Numbered from the stretch's first letter, positions 1 to 5,997 are shown. The stretch: 6,519 nt of DNA from CAZCZU01 sp964503475 (GCA_964503475.1 CAZCZU010000072.1:1-6519); one strand, 5' to 3'. A program made the numbers and translations. The notes: generated by a model not told the origin, from the sequence alone.

Positions 1-1033
1 CATACAGCGTATTGATCGGCATGGGGTCGCGCACCATCTGCATGATGAGACGCATCGTGCCGGCGCGAGTTTTGCCACTGTTGTGGTGTATGAATCCTGC
101 TGCACAGACATAATTGTTAGTGTCGAGAACCTGCATGTCATAATACACGCTCTTGCGTTCCTCGTCCGAAACCGCTACAACCTGACATGAATCGACAACA
201 GCACAGGAGGCCAAACATGAACGAGCGGCAGAAGGCAATAGCGAGACTATGCGACGGCAAGCGAACATCAAAAGAGATTGCGTCAATGGTTGGCGACAAC
301 GCGAAGTACGTCCAGAGAACCATGTTAAAATTCGACCTGCCGCGCTTGCCACAAGCGCCCCGATGCGGCGAGCACAATCCGTCATACAGGGGCGGCAGAA
401 CAATCGACAGAGATGGCTACGTTCTTGTGTCTGCTCCGCTGGGCCACCCTCACGCCCGAATGCGCTGGGGGCGCAAATATGGCCGGATGTATGAGCATCG
501 CCTTGTGATGGAGAAGAAGATCGGTCGCATTCTGTCTCCACATGAAGTTGTTGACCATATTGACGGGCTTCGCTTGCATAATCACCCAGACAATCTACGT
601 CTGTTTGATTGTAATGCGGAGCATCTAAAGCAGACAATAACAGGGCAAGTTCCAAACTGGAGCGAGGAAGGTCGATACAAGCTACTGAATCGCCACATTG
701 CGAATCTTCCGCGGGTACAAACCTATGATCGGATGAAAAAAAGCGGTGATGCCCGGCTGCGCGAAATTCTCCTTTGCGCGTTGATACTCGGCGCAGATTC
801 GCAATACCTTTTGGGAACGCGCCACCACTTGGAGAAAGCTGGAATTGTTGACTTGTCTCGTTCCAGCTTAGAACGCGCATTGGCCGATCTATATCGCAAA
901 TACGCATGAGCCCATACTCTGTGACTATCAGCGTATCACCATGCACGCAGCCCAGGCCACCACAAAGCGCCGGATATGGCGCGTCATGATGGACAAAGTC
1001 ATCCTGACTCGGCAGCAGTTCAATCGTTGCCAA
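1..1033 (-). CDS. terL: Terminase large subunit, N-terminal part, interrupted by an intein; runs off the left edge
   Basis: Motor ATPase/nuclease that packages phage DNA into the prohead. The minus frame has no stop from 1039 to the window edge. Before the intein it encodes 28 residues including SQDDFVHHDAPYPALCGGLG, and after it SGKTRAGTMRLIMQMVRDP up to the edge; joined, these give a terminase-style Walker A, GGLGSGKT. A 290-codon intein sits between G28 and the Ser. The only conventional start codon after the in-frame stop (1040-1042) and before this conserved stretch is TTG at 1033-1031. It overlaps the end of terS by 14 nt and lacks a clear Shine-Dalgarno, so translation is probably coupled to terS. 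The remaining ATPase motifs and the nuclease domain lie outside the window. Identification rests on the extein motifs and the neighbouring small subunit. The exact start is less sure than the gene itself. Confidence 0.9.
   Translation of the reverse strand, partial: MATIELLPSQDDFVHHDAPYPALCGGLGCVHGDTLIVTEYGLMRICDIDRPMRVLSWNETSQQFQLSPSGGAFPKGIANLRRVSTRKGEFRAAGHHRFFSSDHRFVPAEDSQCGDSVACIDLPRSSLELALLLSALDAPHYNQTDVDCLGDYASEARQYGQQLHVETECDRSSSPSQGDAHTSGHICAPSAFGREGGPAEQTQERSHLCRLFCRPCMTDCARRIGALVASAAGRILTWFSGRTSRCRQPLTQSLLMFACRRIVSLLPSAARSCLASCAVVDSCQVVAVSDEERKSVYYDMQVLDTNNYVCAAGFIHHNSGKTRAGTMRLIMQMVRDPMPINTLY
80..949 (-). other. Intein (290 aa) inserted in the terminase Walker A loop
   Basis: A protein-splicing element translated in frame with the terminase. 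It starts with Cys1 (codon 949-947) and block A CVHGDTLIVTEYG. Block B lies around residues 60-80, with GEFRAAGHHRFF and His67/His68. Block F is around 268-284 (VYYDMQVLDTNNYVCAAG). Block G ends FIHHN with Asn290 (codon 82-80), followed by Ser as first C-extein residue. These are the residues of a class 1 intein: Cys1, penultimate His, Asn and Ser+1. The Thr usual three residues before the block B His is Ala here. Residues about 95-255 are rich in Cys, Ser and Arg, contain no LAGLIDADG or in-frame HNH motif, and look unlike a folded domain. That stretch is the antisense of the HNH gene at 217-909. Splicing activity is inferred from motifs. Confidence 0.9.
217..909 (+). CDS. HNH homing endonuclease, encoded antisense inside the terminase intein
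   Basis: A 230-residue protein. Residues 1-45 look like a helix-turn-helix DNA-binding segment (RTSKEIASMVGDNAKYVQRTM). Residues 67-136 form an HNH_3-type nuclease domain: GYVLV, YEHRLVMEKKIGR, then VVDHIDG (D113/H114), N122, N126 and NLRLF. Residues 180-230 are a helical tail of unknown role. I chose ATG 217 over the upstream ATG 187 because AGGAGG at 205-210 sits 6 nt before it. The family typically makes a site-specific cut in intein- or intron-less alleles, so the expected target is an uninterrupted terL P-loop. The whole gene lies opposite intein codons 14-245. Its last 85 or so codons face the N-terminal splicing blocks, so both strands are constrained there. Family assignment is firm; its role as the homing enzyme of this intein is inferred from position. 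Confidence 0.9.
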   Translation: MNERQKAIARLCDGKRTSKEIASMVGDNAKYVQRTMLKFDLPRLPQAPRCGEHNPSYRGGRTIDRDGYVLVSAPLGHPHARMRWGRKYGRMYEHRLVMEKKIGRILSPHEVVDHIDGLRLHNHPDNLRLFDCNAEHLKQTITGQVPNWSEEGRYKLLNRHIANLPRVQTYDRMKKSGDARLREILLCALILGADSQYLLGTRHHLEKAGIVDLSRSSLERALADLYRKYA

Positions 1034-1376
1034 TGCGTTTTACCGTGATTTCCAGCTTATCGTCGCGCTGTTTTTCCTCGTCTTTCTCACGCCAGCGGAA
1101 GTTACACTTGAGGCTGAAGATGCTTCCAGTCGGGGCGCCGCTGTATAGGTTTTGCTCCAGTGCCATCTCGACTCGCTGCTTTGCCATTTTAACTATCGAA
1201 AGAAAATTATCCTTCTGCTCGTAGCCCCGAAGCGCCTGTGTTGTCATGCCGAGATGATACGCCAGCCCCGAAATCGTAGGTGGCGCACCATCCAACAACG
1301 CGAAGTATTCATCGACTGCCTCCTGCATTGCTTCCGGCGTTTCAAACTTCGGCGGCCTGCCGCGACCATTAGCCAT
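1020..1376 (-). CDS. terS: Terminase small subunit (P22 gp3-like DNA-packaging protein)
   Basis: A 118-residue protein that recognises phage DNA at the packaging start and hands it to the large subunit. It begins with a basic stretch (MANGRGRPPKF), followed by a predicted helix (15-29) and a helix-turn-helix region around 33-52 (TISGLAYHLGMTTQALRGYE). The segment 53-100 ending GSIFSLKCNFRWREKDE is characteristic of the gp3-like small terminase family. The C-terminus is charged. A GAGG at 1390-1387 lies 10 nt before the ATG, a little far. The start overlaps the previous small gene by 8 nt and the end overlaps terL by 14 nt, so this is a coupled packaging operon. The family call is from remembered sequence pattern, strengthened by the adjacent terL. 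Confidence 0.88.
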   Translation of the reverse strand: MANGRGRPPKFETPEAMQEAVDEYFALLDGAPPTISGLAYHLGMTTQALRGYEQKDNFLSIVKMAKQRVEMALEQNLYSGAPTGSIFSLKCNFRWREKDEEKQRDDKLEITVKRIGND

Positions 1377-1494
1377 TCTGCACCATCCTCATGATCTCCT
1401 CGCAGCGCTTCGCGTGCTCCTCGGAATGCTCACTGCACAGGCCGCCCGCGTCAATGGCTGGCTCGTCGCAGTGTTCATGTAGGCATTCAATCAT
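1369..1494 (-). CDS. 41-residue Cys/His-rich putative zinc-binding protein
   Basis: A very short gene. Its ATG overlaps the end of the DUF3310 gene by 8 nt, and its TAA lies 8 nt inside terS. Cys4, Cys9, Cys20 and His23 are spaced as in small phage zinc-knuckle proteins (C-x4-C ... GLC-x2-H), and the second half is a charged, probably helical tail. There is only a weak purine-rich sequence before the start, so translation is likely coupled to the gene upstream. The gapless fit between two confident genes is the main argument that it is real. Function unknown; a nucleic-acid-binding accessory to packaging is possible but unsupported. Confidence 0.6.
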   Translation of the reverse strand: MIECLHEHCDEPAIDAGGLCSEHSEEHAKRCEEIMRMVQNG

Positions 1495-1735
1495 CCCACT
1501 CGCACCCGATAGGCCCGCGACAATCACTCGGCTTCTGCTCCATGTTCTCGATCAGCCGGTTGAGATACCAGCGCGCCTTGCGCAAATCCTCAAGCCCGTT
1601 TTTCAGCTTGTGTCGGCAGACGTACTTGATCACGTTGCCTTCATGGTAGCCAAGGCGCTGATCTTCGATGAAGTCAATCACCTCTATGCTGCCCTGCGTA
1701 TAATGCGGCGGCTGGTTCACCATGTCATGACTCAT
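1487..1735 (-). CDS. DUF3310 family phage protein
   Basis: An 82-residue protein. The core from about residue 5 to 65 (MVNQPPHYTQG, IEVIDFIEDQ, GYHEGNVIKYVCRHK, GLEDLRKARWYLNRLIE) is the DUF3310 signature found in many phages, sometimes labelled as nucleotide-kinase related without firm biochemical support. I chose ATG 1735 over the GTG at 1741: GAGG at 1747-1744 lies 8 nt before the ATG, and the ATG forms an ATGA overlap with the stop of the preceding HTH gene. The tail after residue 65 is variable-looking, with two Cys. Role in the phage is unknown. Confidence 0.88.
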   Translation of the reverse strand: MSHDMVNQPPHYTQGSIEVIDFIEDQRLGYHEGNVIKYVCRHKLKNGLEDLRKARWYLNRLIENMEQKPSDCRGPIGCEWDD

Positions 1736-1926
1736 GCCCACAACCTCAATGCCGGATGCAGGCCAAGCACCCGCGACTCCTGCCGTGCCCGTGCCAGGGC
1801 ATTATAGACCGAGCGCCAATGTACTCCGAATTCCCGCGCTGCCGTCTTTGCGTCCATTTCTCCACCGAGCACTGCCTCGACCGCCTTCTTCATTGCTTTC
1901 GCCTTTTCTGGATTTGGTGTTGCCAT
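1732..1926 (-). CDS. Small helix-turn-helix DNA-binding protein, first gene of the leftward operon
   Basis: A 64-residue protein. Residues 5-22 form a Lys/Ala-rich helix, and residues 25-47 (MDAKTAAREFGVHWRSVYNAL) match a homeodomain-like or psq/recombinase-type helix-turn-helix. I chose ATG 1926 because a strong GAGGAGG lies just upstream on the minus strand (about 1940-1933). A longer in-frame start at 2028 would read through a GC-rich hairpin with no supporting site. Its stop overlaps the DUF3310 start as ATGA. Its position suggests a regulator of the packaging operon or an accessory DNA-binding protein; target unknown. Confidence 0.8.
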   Translation of the reverse strand: MATPNPEKAKAMKKAVEAVLGGEMDAKTAAREFGVHWRSVYNALARARQESRVLGLHPALRLWA

Positions 1927-1962
1927 TGTATCTCCTCCTCTTGATTGCCTCCCGTCCGGATC

Positions 1963-1987
1963 GGGGCTGGAGCGACCAGCCCCTTTT
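1963..1987 (+). terminator. Terminator-like hairpin with T run, rightward-facing
   Basis: GGGGCTGG (1963-1970), a 5-nt loop AGCGA and CCAGCCCC (1976-1983) form a perfect 8-bp GC-rich stem followed by TTTT. In rightward orientation this is a short intrinsic-terminator layout. It would stop transcripts running antisense through the packaging operon, such as any from the HNH gene. On the leftward strand there is no T run, so there it would be a leader hairpin 37-57 nt before the HTH start codon. Confidence 0.5.
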
Positions 1988-2092
1988 GGGAGGAGGCCAA
2001 ACCCTACCGCCATGCGTGCGCTTTGCAAGTGTTGCCTAAATTATCCAAATAATGCCCATAAGATAATTATGGGTTATAGACGTAAAGCCTTG

Positions 2093-2179
<87 letters not shown>

Positions 2180-2401
2180 AGGGGTGATGTGTATCTGCAT
2201 ATCTATCTCTCTATAAGGGTATTGGATAATTTGGATAATCAGCACCTCGTCACAGAAAAAGCCGAAACATTCCGCAGAGTTGCTCAATATCCTGCACAAG
2301 ATATTTAGCGAATACCGAGACAAAAGTGGATAATTAGGCAGCGAAAGCTTGCATGCGCCGCACATCCTGCTACTGTTCGCCCCGCGTCCGGGGATGATGC
2401 A

Positions 2402-2421
2402 GGGGCGGCGACGGTCGCCCC
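2402..2421. promoter_or_regulatory. GC-rich palindrome/hairpin in the primase leader
   Basis: GGGGCG (2402-2407) pairs with CGCCCC (2416-2421), or alternatively GGCGAC (2407-2412) mirrors GTCGCC (2414-2419) around one G. A second hairpin CCCCG-cgtc-CGGGG lies at 2380-2393. Both are within 85 nt of the primase start. They could be an operator or leader structures; no T run follows, so termination is unlikely. Confidence 0.4.
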
Positions 2422-2463
2422 ATTCTCCCGGATGAAAAATCCACCATCCCTGGAGGTTCATGT

Positions 2464-4668
2464 ATGACCCACGCCCTAACATGGCACGAAAACGGTTACA
2501 AGGTGTTCCCGCTGCACCCTATAGTGAAGGGGCGCTGTAAATGCGGCGGCACCAAATGCGCGGGCAAGCATCCTGCGATGTCAAACTGGCAGCACACGCC
2601 CCACTGGTCTGACGAAAAGCTGGAAGAACTCGACCTGACAAACTACGGCATACTGTGCGATGGCCTGCTTGTCATCGATGTGGACGCCCGCAATGGCGGT
2701 GTCGCGTCGTTCGCCAAGCTACAGGAGCGGCTGCCGTCAGTGATGTCCAGCGGCTGCGTGGTCAATACCGGCAGCGGCAACGGGTCTCAACATTACTTTT
2801 TCAAACTGCCCGATACCGACACGCCGCTGCGCCAGCACATCGACGAATTGCCAGGCATCGATTTTAAATCGACTGGCTTTGTTGTCGGGTGCGGCTCCAT
2901 GCACGCCAGCGGCAACGCCTACACCATCGCTCTCGGCTCGCCGATGGAGATCGAGGAGGCGCCTGCCGACCTGATCGAGCTGCTGCATGTTCCGAAGGCT
3001 GTCCGCGCCCAGATGGATGGCGGATTCTCGGTCGATGTCAGCCATGAGCAGGTGCAGGAGATTCTCGACCTGATCGACCCCGACGTGACGTATGATGACT
3101 GGGTGCGCGTTGGTATGGGTCTACATCATACATTCGGCGGCGGGCAGACTGGCCTCGATATGTGGGATTGCTGGTCGAGCAACGGCGCGAAGTACAAGCC
3201 TGACGAGTGCGACCACAAATGGCAGACATTCGGCAAGCGCGAAAACCCTGTCCGCCTTGGCACGCTGATCAAGTTGGCCGGCTGGCATCCGCCTGTCGAA
3301 TTCGACGTGTCGGCTGAGGCGCTGCGGGAATTGTGCGCATCCGACGCCGCCGAGGTTGACATTTTGCGCCCACATGGCCTTGTCGGGCAGCTTGCCGATT
3401 GGATCAACAAGACATCGCTGTACAGGCGCGAAGCGCTCGCGGTGCAGGCCGCATTGTTCATGGTTGCATGCTGCGGCGGATTGCGCCACAAGTTCGGGCC
3501 ATACGGCACGCGCTGCAACGTGATGATGTTCGGGGTTTCCGGCTCAGGCACCGGCAAAGGCCACATTATCAACAGCATTCACAAAGTGCTGACAGAGGTT
3601 GGCGTCATGCCTGCCGTAGTCGGCAAAATCAAATCGGAGCAGGAAATCACGCGTGCCCTGCTGAGGCACCAGGCGTTTTACCCGGTGATCGATGAGCTGG
3701 GCATATTCCTGTCGAAGATCAGCAGCTCTAAAGAGTCGTACCACGCTGGCATGGTCGGCGAGATCATGCAGGTGTTCACGGAGGCAGACGGCACCCATAC
3801 GGTGAGCCATGACGTGAAGGAGGCTGTCGAGGAGCGCATGCAGAAGCGGATCGCCGCGCTGAACAAGCGGCTCGATCAGGGCGACGACTGCGAGGCGGAG
3901 CTGAACAGAGCCATTGAGGACTTGGAGGCGCTGGCGAATGGGATCGTCGAGCCGTTTATGTGCATGTTCGGCATTACCACGCCGGACAAATTCGACCCGT
4001 TGGTGACAACAGACAATATCTCCAATGGCTTTTTTGCACGCGCCAACATTATGAAGGAGCACGAGGACAACCCGGAGAAGCAGGCAAAGGCAAGCGCCCC
4101 ACCGCCAGACGGGGCGATCATGACGCTGCAAAACCTTTACCGCGGCGGACATTTCGACATGGCCGACAAAAGGGTGAAGCGCCACGGCGATATTGTGCCG
4201 ATCGACGCAACGCCGGAAGCAATGGAGCTGTTGGAAGAAGCATACCGCTATTACCACGAGAAAGGCGAGGACTACAAAGAGCGGAGCAGCCTTTGCGCGA
4301 TTACCAGGCGCTGCCTTGAGCAGGTGATCAAAATCTCAATGATCATGGGCATGGAAAACGGCATTATCGGCACCGCCGACGTGCAATATGCCCGCGCCCT
4401 GATCGACGCCGACCTGCAATTCCGCACACATCTTGCGAACGCGAACAGCGACGATATGGCCGATGCGTTCCTGTCGCGCATCGTGAGTAGTACACCGACG
4501 GACGCCCCGATTGGCTATGGCGCGCTGAAACAGCGTGTGCTCAAGGGGCGATTCAAAGAGCGCACAACGGACGACCTGGATGCCGCGCTGCAACAGCTCT
4601 GTAATATCGGCATGCTGGCCGAATCAACAACGCAGAGAGGCGCACGCGCCTTTATTCTCAAGGGGTGA
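2464..4668 (+). CDS. Primase-polymerase/helicase fusion (PrimPol + PriCT-2 + DUF3987-type ATPase)
   Basis: A 734-residue replication initiator that should make primers and unwind phage DNA. Residues 1-175 are an archaeo-eukaryotic primase (PrimPol) domain, with the catalytic pair in LVIDVD (D72, D74) and the H110 motif in GSQHYFF. A metal-knuckle-like C25, C27, C32, H36 lies near the front. Residues 190-275 resemble the PriCT-2 domain (YDDWVRVGMGLHH, DMWDCWS, KW). Residues 300-660 are a P-loop ATPase of the DUF3987 type: Walker A GVSGSGTGKG (K365) and Walker B YPVIDE (D410, E411). A charged coiled-coil-like stretch lies at about 450-492. Residues 663-734 look like a winged helix. GGAGG at 2452-2456 lies 7 nt before ATG 2464; the ATG at 2460 is out of frame. 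First gene of the rightward module; its leader carries hairpins. Confidence 0.92.
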   Translation: MTHALTWHENGYKVFPLHPIVKGRCKCGGTKCAGKHPAMSNWQHTPHWSDEKLEELDLTNYGILCDGLLVIDVDARNGGVASFAKLQERLPSVMSSGCVVNTGSGNGSQHYFFKLPDTDTPLRQHIDELPGIDFKSTGFVVGCGSMHASGNAYTIALGSPMEIEEAPADLIELLHVPKAVRAQMDGGFSVDVSHEQVQEILDLIDPDVTYDDWVRVGMGLHHTFGGGQTGLDMWDCWSSNGAKYKPDECDHKWQTFGKRENPVRLGTLIKLAGWHPPVEFDVSAEALRELCASDAAEVDILRPHGLVGQLADWINKTSLYRREALAVQAALFMVACCGGLRHKFGPYGTRCNVMMFGVSGSGTGKGHIINSIHKVLTEVGVMPAVVGKIKSEQEITRALLRHQAFYPVIDELGIFLSKISSSKESYHAGMVGEIMQVFTEADGTHTVSHDVKEAVEERMQKRIAALNKRLDQGDDCEAELNRAIEDLEALANGIVEPFMCMFGITTPDKFDPLVTTDNISNGFFARANIMKEHEDNPEKQAKASAPPPDGAIMTLQNLYRGGHFDMADKRVKRHGDIVPIDATPEAMELLEEAYRYYHEKGEDYKERSSLCAITRRCLEQVIKISMIMGMENGIIGTADVQYARALIDADLQFRTHLANANSDDMADAFLSRIVSSTPTDAPIGYGALKQRVLKGRFKERTTDDLDAALQQLCNIGMLAESTTQRGARAFILKG

Positions 4669-4672
4669 ATAC

Positions 4673-4960
4673 ATGAACAAGAGACTACTAAAGATGATGG
4701 CCGAGCAGGCCGAGAAAGCGTACCGGCGAGGGTACGAGCATGGACTACATGCAGGCATGGGCAAATATGGCGACCTGATCGACCCGCTGGCCGTGCGTAG
4801 CTGGCGGTTCGCTGAACCGCTGCACAAGTGCATCGACCCGCCACGGTGGAAAGATGAAACAAAGCACGACCGTGGCGACGGCGCAAGCGGCGCAATTGAG
4901 CGCCACTTTATTGCCGAAACGCCGCCAGACTATTTGCTCGACAAGATTTCAGACGTCTAG
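4673..4960 (+). CDS. Conserved-looking small phage protein of unknown function
   Basis: A 95-residue protein that starts 4 nt after the primase-helicase stop. The Shine-Dalgarno AGGGG (4661-4665) overlaps the end of that gene, so the two are translated from one message. It begins with a charged amphipathic helix (MNKRLLKMMAEQAEKAYRRGYEHG), followed by GMGKYGDLIDPLAVRSWRF and a polar C-terminus. No membrane segment or signal peptide is visible. I do not recognise a domain. Its last 12 nt overlap the end of the convergent Cro-like gene. Confidence 0.75.
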   Translation: MNKRLLKMMAEQAEKAYRRGYEHGLHAGMGKYGDLIDPLAVRSWRFAEPLHKCIDPPRWKDETKHDRGDGASGAIERHFIAETPPDYLLDKISDV

Positions 4961-5131
4961 CACTTCCAGCATCTCGTCAATCTTCGTACCCACGGAATAT
5001 GACGGGTCAGTTGTATGGCCTACGCGCAAGTGATGGATAGTTGAAGCGCGAACCCCGCAAAACTTCGCGATCTGCGCCTGCGTTTTTCCATACTCCATAA
5101 GCCGTGCGATCTTTTCCTGCCAAATAGTCAT
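4949..5131 (-). CDS. Cro/XRE-like helix-turn-helix regulator
   Basis: A 60-residue protein with a helix-turn-helix at residues 16-37 (KTQAQIAKFCGVRASTIHHL) and a downstream SYSVGTKIDEML helix. Both are typical of small phage Cro/C1-type DNA-binding proteins. AGGGGG lies 7-12 nt upstream of the ATG on the minus strand. It is the only leftward gene in the rightward replication module, convergent with the gene at 4673 and divergent from the Sak4-like gene. It probably binds the shared upstream region (5132-5262) and represses itself or its neighbour. Whether it maintains lysogeny cannot be judged from this window. Confidence 0.8.
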   Translation of the reverse strand: MTIWQEKIARLMEYGKTQAQIAKFCGVRASTIHHLRVGHTTDPSYSVGTKIDEMLEVLDV

Positions 5132-5161
5132 TTGTTGCCCCCTGTTGTTTTATGGTCGCAA

Positions 5162-5189
5162 ATGATACAGTGAAAAAAGCTTTGCACAA
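5162..5189 (-). promoter_or_regulatory. Candidate leftward promoter for the Cro-like gene
   Basis: On the minus strand, TTGTGC (5189-5184) and TATCAT (5167-5162) are separated by 16 nt, and the -10 matches consensus at five of six positions. The -35 half overlaps a short palindrome-like TTTG-CA-CAAA (5181-5190). Pattern match only. Confidence 0.4.
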
Positions 5190-5222
5190 ACGCTTGCACG
5201 CGCGAAACGATGATGCTAAGGT
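5181..5222 (+). promoter_or_regulatory. Candidate rightward promoter/operator for the Sak4-like operon
   Basis: TTGCAC (5194-5199), 17 nt, TAAGGT (5217-5222) is a weak rightward promoter pattern 41 nt before the ATG at 5263. A second TTGCAC at 5182-5187 makes a 12-nt-spaced direct repeat, which could be half-sites for the adjacent Cro-like protein. The two candidate promoters face apart and share these bases. Confidence 0.35.
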
Positions 5223-5262
5223 TCGCCCCCAGAGAGAGCGAAGAAGAAAGAGGAGGAACCAA

Positions 5263-5997
5263 ATGCTTGATCAAATATCAAAACCAAAGGACAGCCCAGC
5301 AATCATGACGATTTGCGGCGATGCAGGCGTAGGCAAGACAAGCCTCGCCTGTTCGTTTCCGCGCCCTGTCGTGATCCGAGCCGAGGATGGATTGCAGGCC
5401 ATTCCGTATGAGCAGCGCCCTGATGCGTTCCCTGTACTGAAAACCGCTGACGACCTGTGGGGCCAGCTTTCCGCGCTGATTCAGGAGGAGCACGACTATA
5501 AGACTGTTGTGCTGGATTCTGTCACCGCGCTGGAACGCATGTTTACTGAGGACGTGATTGCCAGCGATCCGAAGAAGCCAAAGAGCATCAACCAAGCGCT
5601 TGGAGGCTATGGCGCAGGATTGGCTGCGGTAGCTGGTATGCACGCCAGGGTTCGCCGTGCCGCTGGAATGCTGCGCGAGAGGGGCATCAATGTCGTGTTC
5701 GTCGCGCATTGCGACACTGAGGTCGTCGAGCTGCCGGATTGCGAGCCATACATGCGTTACCAGCTACGCCTCGGCAAACGCAGCGTGCAGTCATACGTCG
5801 ATGATGTTGACTTGGTCGGCTTTTTGAAGCTGGAGACGTTCGCAACAGAGAACAAGAAGGCATTGTCTGACGGGAGCCGGGTGCTTGTTTGCCACGCTGT
5901 CGCCGCCAATGTTTCCAAGAATCGCTACGGAATCACCGAGGCGTTACCTGTGCCGATGGGCACCAACCCACTACTAAAAATCATAGGAGCAGAATAA
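5263..5997 (+). CDS. Sak4-like/AAA_24 RecA-fold ATPase
   Basis: A 244-residue cytoplasmic ATPase of the phage nucleotide-binding protein group that includes Sak4 single-strand annealing/recombination proteins. Walker A is GDAGVGKTS (K25, T26), Walker B is TVVLDS (D85), a sensor-like VVFVAHC carries H149, and the C-terminal KNRYG (219-223) is typical of the family. I chose ATG 5263, not 5152, because AGGAGG at 5251-5256 lies 6 nt before it and the conserved fold starts right after. Its stop overlaps the next start as TAATG, coupling it to the putative ssDNA-binding protein, the usual partner of Sak4. Likely role: strand annealing or recombination during replication. The ATPase fold is clear; the Sak4 label is less certain. 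Confidence 0.85.
   Translation: MLDQISKPKDSPAIMTICGDAGVGKTSLACSFPRPVVIRAEDGLQAIPYEQRPDAFPVLKTADDLWGQLSALIQEEHDYKTVVLDSVTALERMFTEDVIASDPKKPKSINQALGGYGAGLAAVAGMHARVRRAAGMLRERGINVVFVAHCDTEVVELPDCEPYMRYQLRLGKRSVQSYVDDVDLVGFLKLETFATENKKALSDGSRVLVCHAVAANVSKNRYGITEALPVPMGTNPLLKIIGAE

Noticed and set aside
187..216. Upstream ATG start of the HNH gene
   Set aside because: No ribosome binding site precedes it, whereas ATG 217 has AGGAGG at the right distance.
138..377. Second leftward open frame opposite the HNH gene
   Set aside because: It is in a different frame from the terminase/intein and shows no domain or start signal; the intein frame explains this strand.
1..1033. Split (fractured) terminase with two intein halves around a free-standing endonuclease
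   Set aside because: Reading the minus frame codon by codon shows no stop between the two intein halves, so the gene is contiguous rather than split.
1391..1807. Rightward 138-residue open frame
   Set aside because: It lies opposite the DUF3310 and Cys/His genes and has no domain or start signal.
2345..2356. AAGCTTGCATGC, matching the HindIII-SphI end of a common cloning polylinker
   Set aside because: The match stops after 12 bases with no PstI site following, and the adjoining sequence forms part of the natural inverted repeat; coincidence is more likely than vector contamination.
3544..4257. Leftward 237-residue open frame inside the primase-helicase gene
   Set aside because: It lies opposite well-supported ATPase motifs, has no domain or ribosome binding site, and its composition is that of an antisense shadow. 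Unlike the HNH case, nothing on this strand is recognisable.
5152..5262. Extended N-terminus for the Sak4-like protein
   Set aside because: The extra 37 residues are Arg/Lys-rich promoter-region translation; AGGAGG before ATG 5263 fixes the start.
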